A DNA stretch of 64,000 bases from Paraconexibacter algicola (GTDB lineage Bacteria; Actinomycetota; Thermoleophilia; Solirubrobacterales; Solirubrobacteraceae). This document shows, in pieces, positions 48,357-57,880 of the stretch (position 1 is its first letter; each line of letters starts with the position of its first letter). The notes below the pieces were generated by a model, which saw only the letters and a program-made list of their open reading frames with translations, made no database searches and was not told the origin of the DNA. The translations under genes were made by a program, and so were the position numbers. The DNA lies in assembly GCF_003044185.1 (NCBI RefSeq), contig NZ_PYYB01000001.1, positions 124,001 through 188,000 of the forward strand. Reading direction: 5' to 3'.

Positions 48357-50071
48357 CCGAGCATCACCGTCGCCCCGGAGATCTTCGCCATCGCGGTCGC
48401 GTTGATCTCGACGATCGCGCCCTTGAGCTTGAGCGGCCCGTTGGCCTCGATGCTCAGCTGCGCGGTGCTGCTGATCTTCACGGCGCTGACGCCGCTGATG
48501 GCGATCTGGCCCTTCGCGTCGACCTTCACGTCGGAGGCGGATGCCTCGATCGCGATGGCGGCGGTCTCGGACTTCAGCGTCATCGCCTTGTTGGCGGTGA
48601 GCTCCAGCGGTCCCTGTGCGGCCTTCACGGTCATCCCCTTGTCGGTGGCGACGAGCGCCTTGCCCTTGAACGCGGCGTCGAGGTCCTTGTCCTGCCGGAT
48701 CCCGATCGCGGTTGCGGGGTCGACCATCGCCGCGTCGGGCTTGTCCTTGCCGTTGTGCAGGACGCCCAGGACGAAGCAGCGCTCGATGTCGCCGTGCTCG
48801 AAGCCGAGGACGACCTCGTCGTCGACCATCAGCTGCTGGTAGGTGCCGCGGTTGGCCCCGGCGGAGCCGAGCGCGACGCGCGCCCAGTCGGTCTCGAGGC
48901 CCTCCAGGACGGGGATCTTGACCTTCACGCGCCCGAGCTTCTTCGGGTCCTTCGTGTTGGTGACGACGCCGACGACGAGCTGGTCGGTGGCGCGGCGGGC
49001 GGGCGCGGACCCGAGGTCCTGCAGCAGGCTGCTCTCGCCGCCGCCCAGGCGCAGCCGCGTGACGTACCCGCCGGCGGCGTGGAAGACGTGCGTGGCGCCG
49101 ACGATGACGTGCTTGCCGCCGAAGCGCTTGCCGACCCCGGTGACGTTCGCGGTGGCGCCGGGCCGCAGCCGCGGGTCGCCGTGGGCGACGGCCTCGGCCT
49201 CGAGGAAGTGGCGGGCGACCTCCGCGGCGGCGGCCTTCGCGAGCGGCTCGGTCGTCTTCGTGCCCTCGCCGGGCCGCATGGCGTACGTGACGCGCCCGGT
49301 CGCGGCGGGACGCTTGAGGGCGGGCGCGGTCTTCGGGACCGGCGCCTTGGCGACGGTCTCGCGCTTCTGCTCGGGATCCCACTGGGTGACGACGACCTCC
49401 TTGCGCTGGCCGGCCCCGGAGGCCCGGGGGCGGAAGCGCAGCAGGCCCTGCCCCCAGGCGAGCTCGATCTCGCGGGCGCCGCGGGCGGCGGCCCCGACCT
49501 CCACGACGGTGAGCGTGCCGAGGTCGGACTGCAGGCGCCCGCCCGCGTCGCGCAGCAGGCGGGTGAGGAACCGCCAGTCGCTCTCGGCGACCTGGTCGAT
49601 CGTCTCGAGCTTGGCGGGGGCGACGACCGTGTCGATCGACCCCACCCTGAGGCCGTGCTCGGCGGCGATCTTCTGCAGCGCGTCGCGGGCGCTCGCCTGC
49701 TTGAAGGTGCGCGACGCCACCGTGTTGTGCATCCGGTGGGTGGCGTCGAACGCGACGAGGTCGATGGTCGTGCCGAGCTCGCCGCCGAACTCGACCTCGA
49801 CGGCGGCGACCTCGCCGACGAACACGGTCGCGGCGGTGCGCTGGAGGGCGGCGCCGAGCTTGATCTCGAGCTTCGCGCCGATCACGAACGCGCGATGGTC
49901 GACGAGCTCGTGGCGGTGGTCGTTGAAGCGCAGGGTCGCGCGGTCGGGCAGGCCGGTGGCGAGGTCGATCTCGGCGTGCGCGAGCTGCGCGGCGATCAGC
50001 GGGTCGAGCGGGCTGCCGCCGAGCTTGACGTCGATGCCGGGGGCCAGGACGGCGGAGTCGGCGGGGCTCAT
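48353..50071 (-). CDS. VgrG-like spike protein (phage late control D family)
   Basis: This 572-aa protein is the spike trimer subunit. The N-terminal part follows gp27/late control D (LDPLIAAQLAHAEIDLATGLPDRATLRF), an OB-fold segment lies near 365-390 (NTKDPKKLGRVKVKIP), and the C-terminal 100 residues form short beta-helix repeats (TLKSETAAIAIEASASDVKV). Length and order fit Afp8-like eCIS spikes. No effector extension is fused. ATGA overlaps with both neighbours. Confidence 0.92.
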   Translation of the reverse strand: MSPADSAVLAPGIDVKLGGSPLDPLIAAQLAHAEIDLATGLPDRATLRFNDHRHELVDHRAFVIGAKLEIKLGAALQRTAATVFVGEVAAVEVEFGGELGTTIDLVAFDATHRMHNTVASRTFKQASARDALQKIAAEHGLRVGSIDTVVAPAKLETIDQVAESDWRFLTRLLRDAGGRLQSDLGTLTVVEVGAAARGAREIELAWGQGLLRFRPRASGAGQRKEVVVTQWDPEQKRETVAKAPVPKTAPALKRPAATGRVTYAMRPGEGTKTTEPLAKAAAAEVARHFLEAEAVAHGDPRLRPGATANVTGVGKRFGGKHVIVGATHVFHAAGGYVTRLRLGGGESSLLQDLGSAPARRATDQLVVGVVTNTKDPKKLGRVKVKIPVLEGLETDWARVALGSAGANRGTYQQLMVDDEVVLGFEHGDIERCFVLGVLHNGKDKPDAAMVDPATAIGIRQDKDLDAAFKGKALVATDKGMTVKAAQGPLELTANKAMTLKSETAAIAIEASASDVKVDAKGQIAISGVSAVKISSTAQLSIEANGPLKLKGAIVEINATAMAKISGATVMLG

Positions 50072-51858
50072 GCGTCGATGGCGGGGACCGTCAGCCGGCT
50101 CCCGGGTCGCAGGTTCATGGGGTCGTCGATGCCGTTGGCGTGGGCGATCTCGCGCCAGCGGGTGGCGTCCCCGTACATCGCGTAGGCGACGGAGGGGAGC
50201 GAGTCGCCGAGCGTGACGACGTGCACGGTGCGCATCGCGTCGGCCCGGGTGGTCGGGTTCTGCGCCTTCGGCGTGCTGGAGCTGGACCGCGAGTCGGCGG
50301 GGGCGACCTGCAGCAGCGACAGGCGCACCCAGGCCCGGACGGGCTCGCCGTCGGGCCGGAACAGGACGTACTGGACCTCGAGCCGGGTCGGGACGGCCTT
50401 GAAGGTCTCGACCGCGCCCCAGCGGAACGTGACGGTGGGGGGCGTGTGCCCGGCGACGGCGCCGCCGCCCTTCGGGGGCACGACCTCCATCATCTTGAAG
50501 AGGCGGTCGGTGATCGGCCGCACGCTCGTCTTCGCCGGTCGCGAGAGGGTGACGTCGAGCAGCAGCTCGAGGTGCAGCTCCCGCGGGTGACCACCGGCGA
50601 ACTGGGTGCGCGCGAGGCTCGTGCCCGGGACCGGGGTGACGTGGTACGCGTTGGTCTTGGAGATCGCGTACTGCGCCGGGTTGAAGAGGACGTCGATCTT
50701 CTGCTGGCCCTCGATCTCCAGCGACGCCCGCTGGACCGTGGTCGGCTTCGGCTGGGCGGGCTTCGCCATCGCGGCGGGGCGCGCGGGCGCGCCGCCCGGG
50801 CGGCCGGTCGCCGCGGGCTCGACCGCGCGCGGGCCGGCGGGCACGAGCTGGCCGCCCGCGGCACCGGTCGCGCCGCCGGCTGCACCGCCCGCGGCGGCAC
50901 CGGCGGCCGCACCGCTGGCGCCACCGGCGGCGGCGGCGCGCGTGGCGGTGGGCGCCGGGCGGGCACCTCCGCCCGCGGCGGCGCCGGGGGCCGCCGCCTG
51001 CCCGGGCTTCTTCGCGGCAGGGTCGGCCGGGGGACCGGAGGTCGTGTCGGCGGCGCCGCCTGCGGGTCCGGCGGGGGCCTGCCCCGACGGCTTCCCGGCC
51101 GCGCCCGCACCGCCGCCGCCGGCCGGCTGTGCCGCCGCCTGGCCGGGCTTCTTCTGCGCGGGGTCGGCGGGGGGACCGGAGGACGTGTCCTGCGCGGGGG
51201 CGCCCGGTGCGCCACCGGCGGCGGGCGCGCCGCCCGCGGCCCCGCCGGGCGCGGCGGCGCCGCCCTTCGCGGCACCGGCACCACCGGCCGCGGCACCGCC
51301 GCCACCTGCTGCGCCCGCGCCCGCGGCACCACCACCGGCAGCGCCCGCGGGGCCGCCACCGGGAGCACCTGCGGCACCCCCACCGGGAGCGCCCGCGGCG
51401 CCGGCGCCCGGAGCACCTGCCCCGCCGGCCGGAGCACCCGGAGCGCCCGGAGCCCCGGGTGCACCCGGCGCCGCCGGGGTCCCGGCGGCCGCGGCGCGGT
51501 CGGCCGCCGCGTTGGCGGCGGCGACGGCCTGCGGGTCGACGCCGGCGGCGGACGACGCGGCCGAGCGCGCGGTGCCGCCACCGGCAGCCGTGCTCGCGGC
51601 GGACGATGCGGCTGCCGCGGTCTGGGCGTCGGCGCCTGCCGCGGACGCGGCCGCACCGGCCGCCCCGCCGGCCGAGCCGCGTGCGGCGGCCTCGGTCGCG
51701 GCCTTCGGGTCGCGGATGACCGCGTCGGCGGTCGGCGGGGTGACGCCGGGCGGCGGCTTGGGCGTGCCACTCCCGGTCGACGCGTCGGCGGGCGGCGCGG
51801 GCTTCGCGCCGTCCCGGTCCTGGGGCTCCTCCTCCGGGGTCTTCGCGTCGTCGGTCAT
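50068..51858 (-). CDS. LysM-containing CIS tube-baseplate adaptor with long low-complexity N-terminus
   Basis: This 596-aa protein has the CIS tube adaptor domain (about 365-520; IEGQQKIDVLFNPAQYAISK) and a C-terminal LysM (about 545-593; VHVVTLGDSLPSVAYAMYGD). It corresponds to Afp7/Cis7, which joins tube and spike. The first 365 residues are Gly/Ala/Pro-rich with two near-identical copies of SGPPADPAxKKPGQAAA (near 225 and 272). Usual family members are about 220-270 aa, so this extension is large. It could fill the tube lumen, but this is inference. ATG at 51858 overlaps the upstream stop. Confidence 0.85.
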   Translation of the reverse strand: MTDDAKTPEEEPQDRDGAKPAPPADASTGSGTPKPPPGVTPPTADAVIRDPKAATEAAARGSAGGAAGAAASAAGADAQTAAAASSAASTAAGGGTARSAASSAAGVDPQAVAAANAAADRAAAAGTPAAPGAPGAPGAPGAPAGGAGAPGAGAAGAPGGGAAGAPGGGPAGAAGGGAAGAGAAGGGGAAAGGAGAAKGGAAAPGGAAGGAPAAGGAPGAPAQDTSSGPPADPAQKKPGQAAAQPAGGGGAGAAGKPSGQAPAGPAGGAADTTSGPPADPAAKKPGQAAAPGAAAGGGARPAPTATRAAAAGGASGAAAGAAAGGAAGGATGAAGGQLVPAGPRAVEPAATGRPGGAPARPAAMAKPAQPKPTTVQRASLEIEGQQKIDVLFNPAQYAISKTNAYHVTPVPGTSLARTQFAGGHPRELHLELLLDVTLSRPAKTSVRPITDRLFKMMEVVPPKGGGAVAGHTPPTVTFRWGAVETFKAVPTRLEVQYVLFRPDGEPVRAWVRLSLLQVAPADSRSSSSTPKAQNPTTRADAMRTVHVVTLGDSLPSVAYAMYGDATRWREIAHANGIDDPMNLRPGSRLTVPAIDA

Positions 51859-52283
51859 GTCGGGAGCTCCGTCAGGCCACCGTGGGCGATCTCGACGACC
51901 TCGGCGCCGACGCGACCGCTGCCGGCGTCGAACGTCGGGCCGACCCAGCGGACGGGGAAGGCGTCGGCGAAGGACCACCTACGCACGACCTGGCCGTCCG
52001 CCGAGAGGGTGAGCGTGACCTCCTGGCGCGTCGCGCCCAGGCGCGTCTCGCGGAACCAGCTGGACAGCGCGGGGGTCATCATCCCGCCGGAGAGCACGAG
52101 GTTCGGGTAGCTCACCGCGCCGGGGAGCCGGTGCACGAGGTCGTTGTTGCCGCCCTCGCGGTACTCGAAGACCTGCACGGTCGCCTCCAGGCCCTGGACG
52201 CTCGCGAAGTTGCCGAGCGTCCGGCCCACGACCTCGAGGACGAACGTGTAGCGCTGGTCGGTGTCGATGGTCGGCGGGGTCAT
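51855..52283 (-). CDS. Second tail tube-like protein (gp19 family)
   Basis: This 142-aa protein is of the T4 gp19/Hcp-like tube family: RYTFVLEVVGRTLGNFASVQ, VFEYREGGNNDLVHRLPG and LVLSGGMMTPALSSWF. It corresponds to the Afp5-like tube-initiator that sits between tube and spike in eCIS particles, distinct from the main tube gene at 55.8-56.3 kb. ATGA overlaps on both sides. Confidence 0.88.
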   Translation of the reverse strand: MTPPTIDTDQRYTFVLEVVGRTLGNFASVQGLEATVQVFEYREGGNNDLVHRLPGAVSYPNLVLSGGMMTPALSSWFRETRLGATRQEVTLTLSADGQVVRRWSFADAFPVRWVGPTFDAGSGRVGAEVVEIAHGGLTELPT

Positions 52284-55276
52284 GGGCGCAGCGGGTCGTC
52301 GGGGCCGATGCCGAGCCGGTCGCGGTCGTCGCGGACCGTGCGGCGCAGTCGGGCGAGCAGGTCGTCGTAGGCGAGCTCGGAACGCAGACCGGACGGCGCG
52401 CCGGCCGTGGTCGCGCCGCCGCGCGCCGTGGCGCCCGCGGCGATGTCGGCGGTGCCGCCGGCCGCCGGCGCGAGCGCCGGGGCCGTCGGGGCGGTCGGTG
52501 TCGGCGCGGTGCCGTCGCCGTCGGCGCCGGCGTCCGCGCCGGCACCGGCGGGCCCTGAGGGTCCGCCGCCGGACGGCATGTCCGGCCCGCTGCTGCCGGG
52601 CCCGCCGCCGGACGCGTGACCGGTGGGCGGCTGGCCCGCGGGCGGGCCGGAGCGCCCGGCCGCGACCGGCGTGGACGGGCGTGCGCCAGGGCTGGCCGCG
52701 GCGGGCGGGGACGGCGCGGCGACCCGGGGCGTCGCGACGGGCCGCCGCGCGGCGCTGGGGACCGGCGGGGCGAGCGGTGCGGGCGCGGGCTCCGGGGCGG
52801 GCGCGTCGGCGAGGCGGACCGCGACCTGCCGGGCCTGCTCGGCCCAGACCGGGGTCGACGGGACCCGGTCGGCGTCGCCCTGCGCGAGCTCGACCGCGGC
52901 GGGGGCGACCTCCAGCAGCGCGGTCGGCGCGGCGGCGGGCGCGGCCACCGGCCGCACGGTGGCCCGCGCGGCGGGGCCTGCGGCCGGGGTCGGGCGCGGG
53001 ATGGCGCCGAGCGTTACGGGGACGACGGCGCGGGCGGGCGCGGCCGCGGCGGGCCGGGCGGGCGCCGGACGGGCGCTCGGGCGCAGCAGGCGGCCGAGCC
53101 GCGCGAACGCGCCGGCGCGGCGGGGGGCCTCCTCGGACCCGGGGCCGGCGGGCGTCGCCGCGGGCGGCTCCGGGCGGCGCAGGACGGCGCGGACCGGTCG
53201 GCGCTCGGGCGCACGGAGGACCGGGCGCTGCAGGCCGCGGACGGCATCGTCGAAGCGGGGCGCGGCGATCGTGGGCCCGTCGGGTGCGGGCGTGGCGGCG
53301 ACGTCGGTCGCCGCGTCCGCGGACGTCGCGGCCTCGGCGGCGACGGGGGCGGCGGGCGCGACGGCGGAGGAGAAGGACGGTGGACCGGGCGGGGTGAGCG
53401 AGATGCCCGTCGGCCGGTCGACCATCGACGCGGGCCGGCGGTCGCCGAGGTCGGCGTCGGGCTCGACGGGCGCCGGAGCCGGCGCGGGGCCCGCAGGGTC
53501 GATCGCCGGCGCCGGTGCGGCGGCGTCCTGCAGCAGGGCGGGGACCGCCGCGGTGTCGGCCGGCGCGGCGGCGGTGGGCGGCGCGTCCTCGAGGACCGCC
53601 GGTGCAAGCTCGGTGACCGGGGTCGCGGAGCGCTCTGGCAGGACCGCGCCGGCCGGCGGGGCGGGCACCGGCATGTCCGCCGCGGGCGTCGCCGGCGCAG
53701 CCGCGACGACGGCGGGAGGCGCGGGGCGAGCGGCGTCGGACACGGCGCCGCCGGACCGGGCCGGGGCCACCGGGCGCGATGCGGCGTCGGGCGCGGTGGC
53801 CTCGGCGCGGCCCGCGCGGGCCGGAACGGCCGGGCGCGGGGCGTCGGGGGCCACCGGGGCCGGCGTGACCGCCCCGGTGGCCTCCGGGCGGGGGCCGCGC
53901 GGGGCAGCGACCGGCTCGTCCGCGGGGGCGGGACGGTCCGTCGCGGTCGGCGGTGGCGCGGCCTCGGTGGCCGTCGGGTGGCCGGGGACCTCGGGACGCT
54001 GCGGGTCGGCGGCCGCCTGCTCGACGAGCGGCGGGGCCGGGGCGTCGGCGGTCGCCGGGTCCGGCGTCGCGGCGACGGTCGGTCCCGCGGCGGGCGGGTC
54101 GGGCTCGTCGTCGGAGCCACGGTCGGACCGGTCGGTCGCCTCGGGCGCCACGGGATCGGGCGCAGCAGCCGCAGGCTGGGGCGCCGCCGCAGGCTGGGGC
54201 GCCGCCGCAGGCTCGGGCGCCGCCACGGGCTCGGACGCCGCCACGGGCTCGGACGCCCCCGCAGGCTCGGGCGCCGCCGCAGGCTCGGGCGCCGCCACGG
54301 GCTCGGACGCCGCCACGGGCTCGGGCGTCGGGCTGCCGGGCTCGATGATGCGCGCGCGACGGGCCCGCTCGGGGCGCTTGGCGTACACGTCGGTGGCGTT
54401 CGGGTCGATCGGCAGCTCCCAGGCGATCGGGCCGTAGTCCTCGGCCAGGAGCGCGCGCCAGATGTTCTCGTTGATGTGCGGCGGCGGCGGCATGATCGTG
54501 CCGCGGCTCGTGTCGACCGACGCCTCCGCGGGCGCGGGCGCCGGAGCGGCCGGGGCCGCGGCCGTCGCCGCAGCGGCGGCGGGCACCGCCGGAGCCGGCG
54601 GGCTCGGCTCCGGCGCGGGAGGCTCGGGCGGCGCGGTCGCCGCCGCCGGGGCAGGGGCGGCGGGCCGTGGCGCGGCCGGGCGCGGCGGGGTCGCCCGCGT
54701 CGAGGACAGGCGCGAGGGGCGGCGCGGAGCGGGCGCCTCGGCAGCCGCGGCCGGGACCGGCGCGACCGGGACCGGCGGTGCCGCCGCCGGGGCGGGCGCC
54801 GCAGCGGCCGCCGGCGCGACCGCCGGGGCGGCCTCGTCGGGGATCGGGGCGAAGGCCCAGGCGGGCACGCCCGGGTCGGCGGTGGCGATCAGCCCCTCCG
54901 GCTCCGGGGCGACGACCTCGGGCACGGGGACGCCGTCGGCGTCGACCCACCCCTCGTCGATCGTCCACGCCGCCGGGACCGGTGCCGCAGCGGCGACCGG
55001 GGGCGCGGGCACCGCGGGGACCGGCGCGGGAGCGGGGACCGGCGCGGGGACGGGCTCGGGCGGCAGCGCGGCCGCGAGCACGGTCGGGGGCAGCACGGGT
55101 GCCGCCAGCCGCAGCACCGACGACGCGCGCCCGGCCGTGCGCCGCAGCGCGATGTGGCCGCCGGCCATGCGGGCCTCGGCGGCGTCGGCGCGCGCGGCGA
55201 GCCGCGCCACCGCGCTCGGCGCGGGACGCAGCCCGATCGGCACGCGCGGGCGGGATCCGGGGGGCGGCGTGCTCAT
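52280..55276 (-). CDS. Large Pro/Ala-rich protein of the injection-system operon
   Basis: This 998-aa protein is mostly disordered Ala/Pro/Val repeat. Three blocks look structured: an N-terminal helix (about 9-60; PSAVARLAARADAAEARMAG), a segment near 262-315 (HINENIWRALLAEDYGPIAW and PNATDVYAKRPERARRARII) and a C-terminal helix (963-998; LAYDDLLARLRRTVRDDRDR). Around 360-400 a degenerate PEPAAAPEPVAA repeat occurs. It lies between the 53-aa gene and the tube-initiator gene with ATGA overlaps both sides, so it is expressed with the particle. It may be a tape measure, a tube-filling cargo or a scaffold; no family is recognised. Confidence 0.75.
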   Translation of the reverse strand: MSTPPPGSRPRVPIGLRPAPSAVARLAARADAAEARMAGGHIALRRTAGRASSVLRLAAPVLPPTVLAAALPPEPVPAPVPAPAPVPAVPAPPVAAAAPVPAAWTIDEGWVDADGVPVPEVVAPEPEGLIATADPGVPAWAFAPIPDEAAPAVAPAAAAAPAPAAAPPVPVAPVPAAAAEAPAPRRPSRLSSTRATPPRPAAPRPAAPAPAAATAPPEPPAPEPSPPAPAVPAAAAATAAAPAAPAPAPAEASVDTSRGTIMPPPPHINENIWRALLAEDYGPIAWELPIDPNATDVYAKRPERARRARIIEPGSPTPEPVAASEPVAAPEPAAAPEPAGASEPVAASEPVAAPEPAAAPQPAAAPQPAAAAPDPVAPEATDRSDRGSDDEPDPPAAGPTVAATPDPATADAPAPPLVEQAAADPQRPEVPGHPTATEAAPPPTATDRPAPADEPVAAPRGPRPEATGAVTPAPVAPDAPRPAVPARAGRAEATAPDAASRPVAPARSGGAVSDAARPAPPAVVAAAPATPAADMPVPAPPAGAVLPERSATPVTELAPAVLEDAPPTAAAPADTAAVPALLQDAAAPAPAIDPAGPAPAPAPVEPDADLGDRRPASMVDRPTGISLTPPGPPSFSSAVAPAAPVAAEAATSADAATDVAATPAPDGPTIAAPRFDDAVRGLQRPVLRAPERRPVRAVLRRPEPPAATPAGPGSEEAPRRAGAFARLGRLLRPSARPAPARPAAAAPARAVVPVTLGAIPRPTPAAGPAARATVRPVAAPAAAPTALLEVAPAAVELAQGDADRVPSTPVWAEQARQVAVRLADAPAPEPAPAPLAPPVPSAARRPVATPRVAAPSPPAAASPGARPSTPVAAGRSGPPAGQPPTGHASGGGPGSSGPDMPSGGGPSGPAGAGADAGADGDGTAPTPTAPTAPALAPAAGGTADIAAGATARGGATTAGAPSGLRSELAYDDLLARLRRTVRDDRDRLGIGPDDPLRP

Positions 55277-55434
55277 CGTGCTCCCGTGTCGTGCGACCCG
55301 CCCGCGCGGGCGTGCGCCGCGAACGCGCGGCGGTCGCGGTGCTCGAGGTCGAGGATGGCGTCCAGCGACCAGCCGAACGCCTGGGCGATCACGGCCGTCT
55401 CAGCCATCAGCTCCTGCTGAGACGGCCTCGTCAT
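55273..55434 (-). CDS. 53-aa protein following the gp26-like gene (DUF6760-like)
   Basis: This 53-aa protein, TRPSQQELMAETAVIAQAFG then WSLDAILDLEHRDRRAF, matches in size, place and pattern the short protein found after the gp26-like gene in many contractile injection clusters. The pair resembles the G/GT tail assembly chaperones of phages, which is inference. ATG at 55434 overlaps the stop of the gp26-like gene (ATGA). Confidence 0.78.
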   Translation of the reverse strand: MTRPSQQELMAETAVIAQAFGWSLDAILDLEHRDRRAFAAHARAGGSHDTGAR

Positions 55435-55808
55435 CCCCCCAGCCCACCGTCCTCGATGGCGGAGAGATCGACGTCGAACGCGTCGCCGCAGCCCGGGCAC
55501 GTGACCGTGCCGACGACCTCGCCGCTGGCGTTGAGCCGCTCGTAGAGCCGCTGCAGGTGGTCGAAGTCGACGGCGAACATGTTCTCGAGGATCTCGGGGG
55601 TGACGGGCTCGATGCCGCCCACCCGCACGACCGTGCGGGCGAGCAGCAGGACGCTGAGGTACGCGCCGTTGGCGCGGACCGCGGGGTCTCGCAGCGGCTC
55701 GATCTCGTCGCGAGCCGTCGCGAGACGCATGACTCCGTCGCGGTGCAGGGCACCCGAGCTGTCGAGCACCCCCCGGGGGAGCGTGAACGGCACCTCGGTC
55801 GCCAGCAT
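55431..55808 (-). CDS. gp26-like baseplate/assembly protein
   Basis: This 125-aa protein is of the T4 gp26-like baseplate family common in eCIS clusters: MLATEVPFTLPRGVLDSSGA, LRDPAVRANGAYLSVLLLAR and PEILENMFAVDFDHLQRLYE. A C-terminal CPGCGDAF pair of cysteines may bind a metal together with a partner. It lies 4 bases after the tube gene stop. Confidence 0.83.
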   Translation of the reverse strand: MLATEVPFTLPRGVLDSSGALHRDGVMRLATARDEIEPLRDPAVRANGAYLSVLLLARTVVRVGGIEPVTPEILENMFAVDFDHLQRLYERLNASGEVVGTVTCPGCGDAFDVDLSAIEDGGLGG

Positions 55809-55812
55809 GCGG

Positions 55813-56256
55813 CTACTTCGTGCGCTCGATCTTCTCGCAGTCGAACGTGGCCTGGAGGTCGAGGTGACCGCCCGCCTCGACGCTGATCGAGCTGACGCTG
55901 AGCGCCGTGATGACGGCCTTGGTCAGCGCCCAGGTCGCCACCGGGGCGTTGGCGGCGTTGAACAGCGTGAGGGTGCCGTCCTTCATGTTGCCCTCGAGGC
56001 CCTTGTCGGCGACGGCCTTGATCCAGTTGTCGAGGCCGAGGTCGGCGGTGGCGCCGGCCGAGCAGGTGATGGAGCCGTACTCGACCGAGGACGCCGTCCG
56101 CTGGCGGATCGGCTGCCCCATCGAGTCGCTGGTGCTCGACGTGTGCAGCGGCACGGAGATGCTGACGCCCTGGACGTCCTTGAACTGGGCGTTGATGCCC
56201 GGGAACTGCAGATCGAAGTACTTCGCGTCCAGCGGCGCGGGAGCGGTGGTGGCCAT
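55813..56256 (-). CDS. Main tail tube protein (Hcp/gp19-like)
   Basis: This 147-aa protein forms the inner tube. Motifs LDAKYFDLQFPGINAQFKDV, DSMGQPIRQRTASSVEYGSI and the C-terminal GGHLDLQATFDCEKIERTK match eCIS tube subunits (Afp1/Cis1). A perfect AGGAGGA binding site (56265-56271) precedes the ATG at 56256, the strongest of the operon, as expected for the most abundant subunit besides the sheath. It starts 49 bases after the sheath stop. Confidence 0.92.
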   Translation of the reverse strand: MATTAPAPLDAKYFDLQFPGINAQFKDVQGVSISVPLHTSSTSDSMGQPIRQRTASSVEYGSITCSAGATADLGLDNWIKAVADKGLEGNMKDGTLTLFNAANAPVATWALTKAVITALSVSSISVEAGGHLDLQATFDCEKIERTK

Positions 56257-56305
56257 GGTGATGGTCCTCCTGGTGGTCGGTGTGGGTTCTCAGTCGGGAC
56301 GGGGA

Positions 56306-57880
56306 CTACTCGTCGCCACCGTCGTCGCCGCCGCCGTCGGCGAACTGGCTGAGCCGGAAGATCACGAACTCGGCGGGCTTGACCGGGCTGATGCCGATCT
56401 CGCAGACGACCTGGCCGGCCTCGATCGAGTCCGGCGGGTTGGTCTCCGCGTCGCACTTGACGAAGAACGCCTGGCTCTCGCTCGTGCCGAACAGGGCCCC
56501 CGACCGCCAGGTGCGGTTGAGGAAGTTCGAGACCGAGACCTGGAGCTTCATCCACAGGCGCTCGTCGTTGGGCTCGAACACCGACCACTGCGTGCCCTCC
56601 ATGACGGACTGGGACACGTAGTTGAAGAGGCGGCGCACGTTGATGTAGCGCCACTCCGGATCGCTGGAGAGCGTGCGTGCGCCCCAGATGCGGATGCCGC
56701 GGCCGGTGAACGACCGGATGCAGTTGATGCCCGCCTTGTTCAGGGCGCCCTGCTCGGCGCTGGTGATCTGGAACGCGAGCGAGTTCGCGCCCATGACCAC
56801 CTCGTTGGCCGGGGCCTTGTGGACGCCGCGCTGCGCGTCGGTGCGCGCCCAGGCGCCGGCGACGTGGCCGGACGGCGGGACGGCCAGCGGCCGCTTGGTC
56901 AGCGGGTCGATGACCTCGATCCACGGCCAGTAGAGCGCGGCGAACTTCGAGTCGTAGCCGGCGGTGTCCTGCCGCCACTCGAGGACCTCCTGCGGGAGCA
57001 GGCCGTCCGGCGTGTCGAGGATGACCATGCGGTCACCGGTCGACTCGCAGTGGGCGATGATCTTGCCCTGCACGTCGCGCAGGAGCGTGTCGTCGCCGTT
57101 CTCGCCGATGAGGTTGACGGCGTCGGGGACGCAGACGATCGAGATCTCGTCGATGGCGACGAGTCCGCCGATGCCCTGGCGGCGCGCGACGTCGCCCTCG
57201 AACTCCGAGGCGTCGAGGTCGGAGGAGGTCGGGGCCGGGGCGGCGAGCTGGTAGGTGCCCAGCGCGGGGACGCGCTGCGTCTCCGGGAGGCTCGCGCCCG
57301 TGTCCTCGACGATGATGATCTTCGAGCTCGCGTTGACCTTCGTCGCGAGGTTGGTGCGGCCCTTCTTGAGGCTGAGGCCGGTGTGCTCCTCGCGGTCGTC
57401 ACCGGCGGTGACGACGATGCGGTAGGTGGTCTCGGCCGGCTTGTCGTCGTCGCCCTTGGCGGCGGGCTCCTCGTCGATCTCGACCGTGACCGGCGCGGTG
57501 ATCTCCGGCCGCGCGACGGCGCGGTAGGACTCGACCGACAGGTCGGCGGCCGCCGGGAGGGCGGCGACCGGGGCGGGCGCCTCGCCGTCGCCGGCGCCGA
57601 CGCGCACGACCCAGCAGAGGGAGCCGCCGTTCTGGAAGAAGCCGTAGACCGCGTGGGCCAGGTAGGCGCCGTCCATGAAGGCGCCGCGCTCGGGCGCGGA
57701 CGGGTCGCCGAAGATGCGCGAGAACTGCGTGAAGTTGCTGATGCGCATCGGCGTGTTGGTGGGGCCGCCGGGGGCGAGCCCGACGAAGGCGGCGACCGAG
57801 GTGCTGACCCCCTCGATCGGCTTGCTCTGTGCCGGGACCTCTTCGACGTAGACCCCGGGGGTCAGGTAAGACGTGGCCAT
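56306..57880 (-). CDS. Contractile sheath protein
   Basis: This 524-aa protein is the main contractile sheath. It starts SYLTPGVYVEEVPAQSKPIE, has an inserted domain (about 95-250) and the conserved C-terminal half with AGVWARTDAQRGVHKAPANE (here VAGAWARTD), GINCIRSFTGRGIRIWGART and the ending KPAEFVIFRLSQFA. Length fits long eCIS sheaths. GAGGAG lies 6 bases before the ATG. It is the first gene of the minus-strand operon; 144 bases separate it from the DUF4255-like gene. Confidence 0.94.
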   Translation of the reverse strand: MATSYLTPGVYVEEVPAQSKPIEGVSTSVAAFVGLAPGGPTNTPMRISNFTQFSRIFGDPSAPERGAFMDGAYLAHAVYGFFQNGGSLCWVVRVGAGDGEAPAPVAALPAAADLSVESYRAVARPEITAPVTVEIDEEPAAKGDDDKPAETTYRIVVTAGDDREEHTGLSLKKGRTNLATKVNASSKIIIVEDTGASLPETQRVPALGTYQLAAPAPTSSDLDASEFEGDVARRQGIGGLVAIDEISIVCVPDAVNLIGENGDDTLLRDVQGKIIAHCESTGDRMVILDTPDGLLPQEVLEWRQDTAGYDSKFAALYWPWIEVIDPLTKRPLAVPPSGHVAGAWARTDAQRGVHKAPANEVVMGANSLAFQITSAEQGALNKAGINCIRSFTGRGIRIWGARTLSSDPEWRYINVRRLFNYVSQSVMEGTQWSVFEPNDERLWMKLQVSVSNFLNRTWRSGALFGTSESQAFFVKCDAETNPPDSIEAGQVVCEIGISPVKPAEFVIFRLSQFADGGGDDGGDE

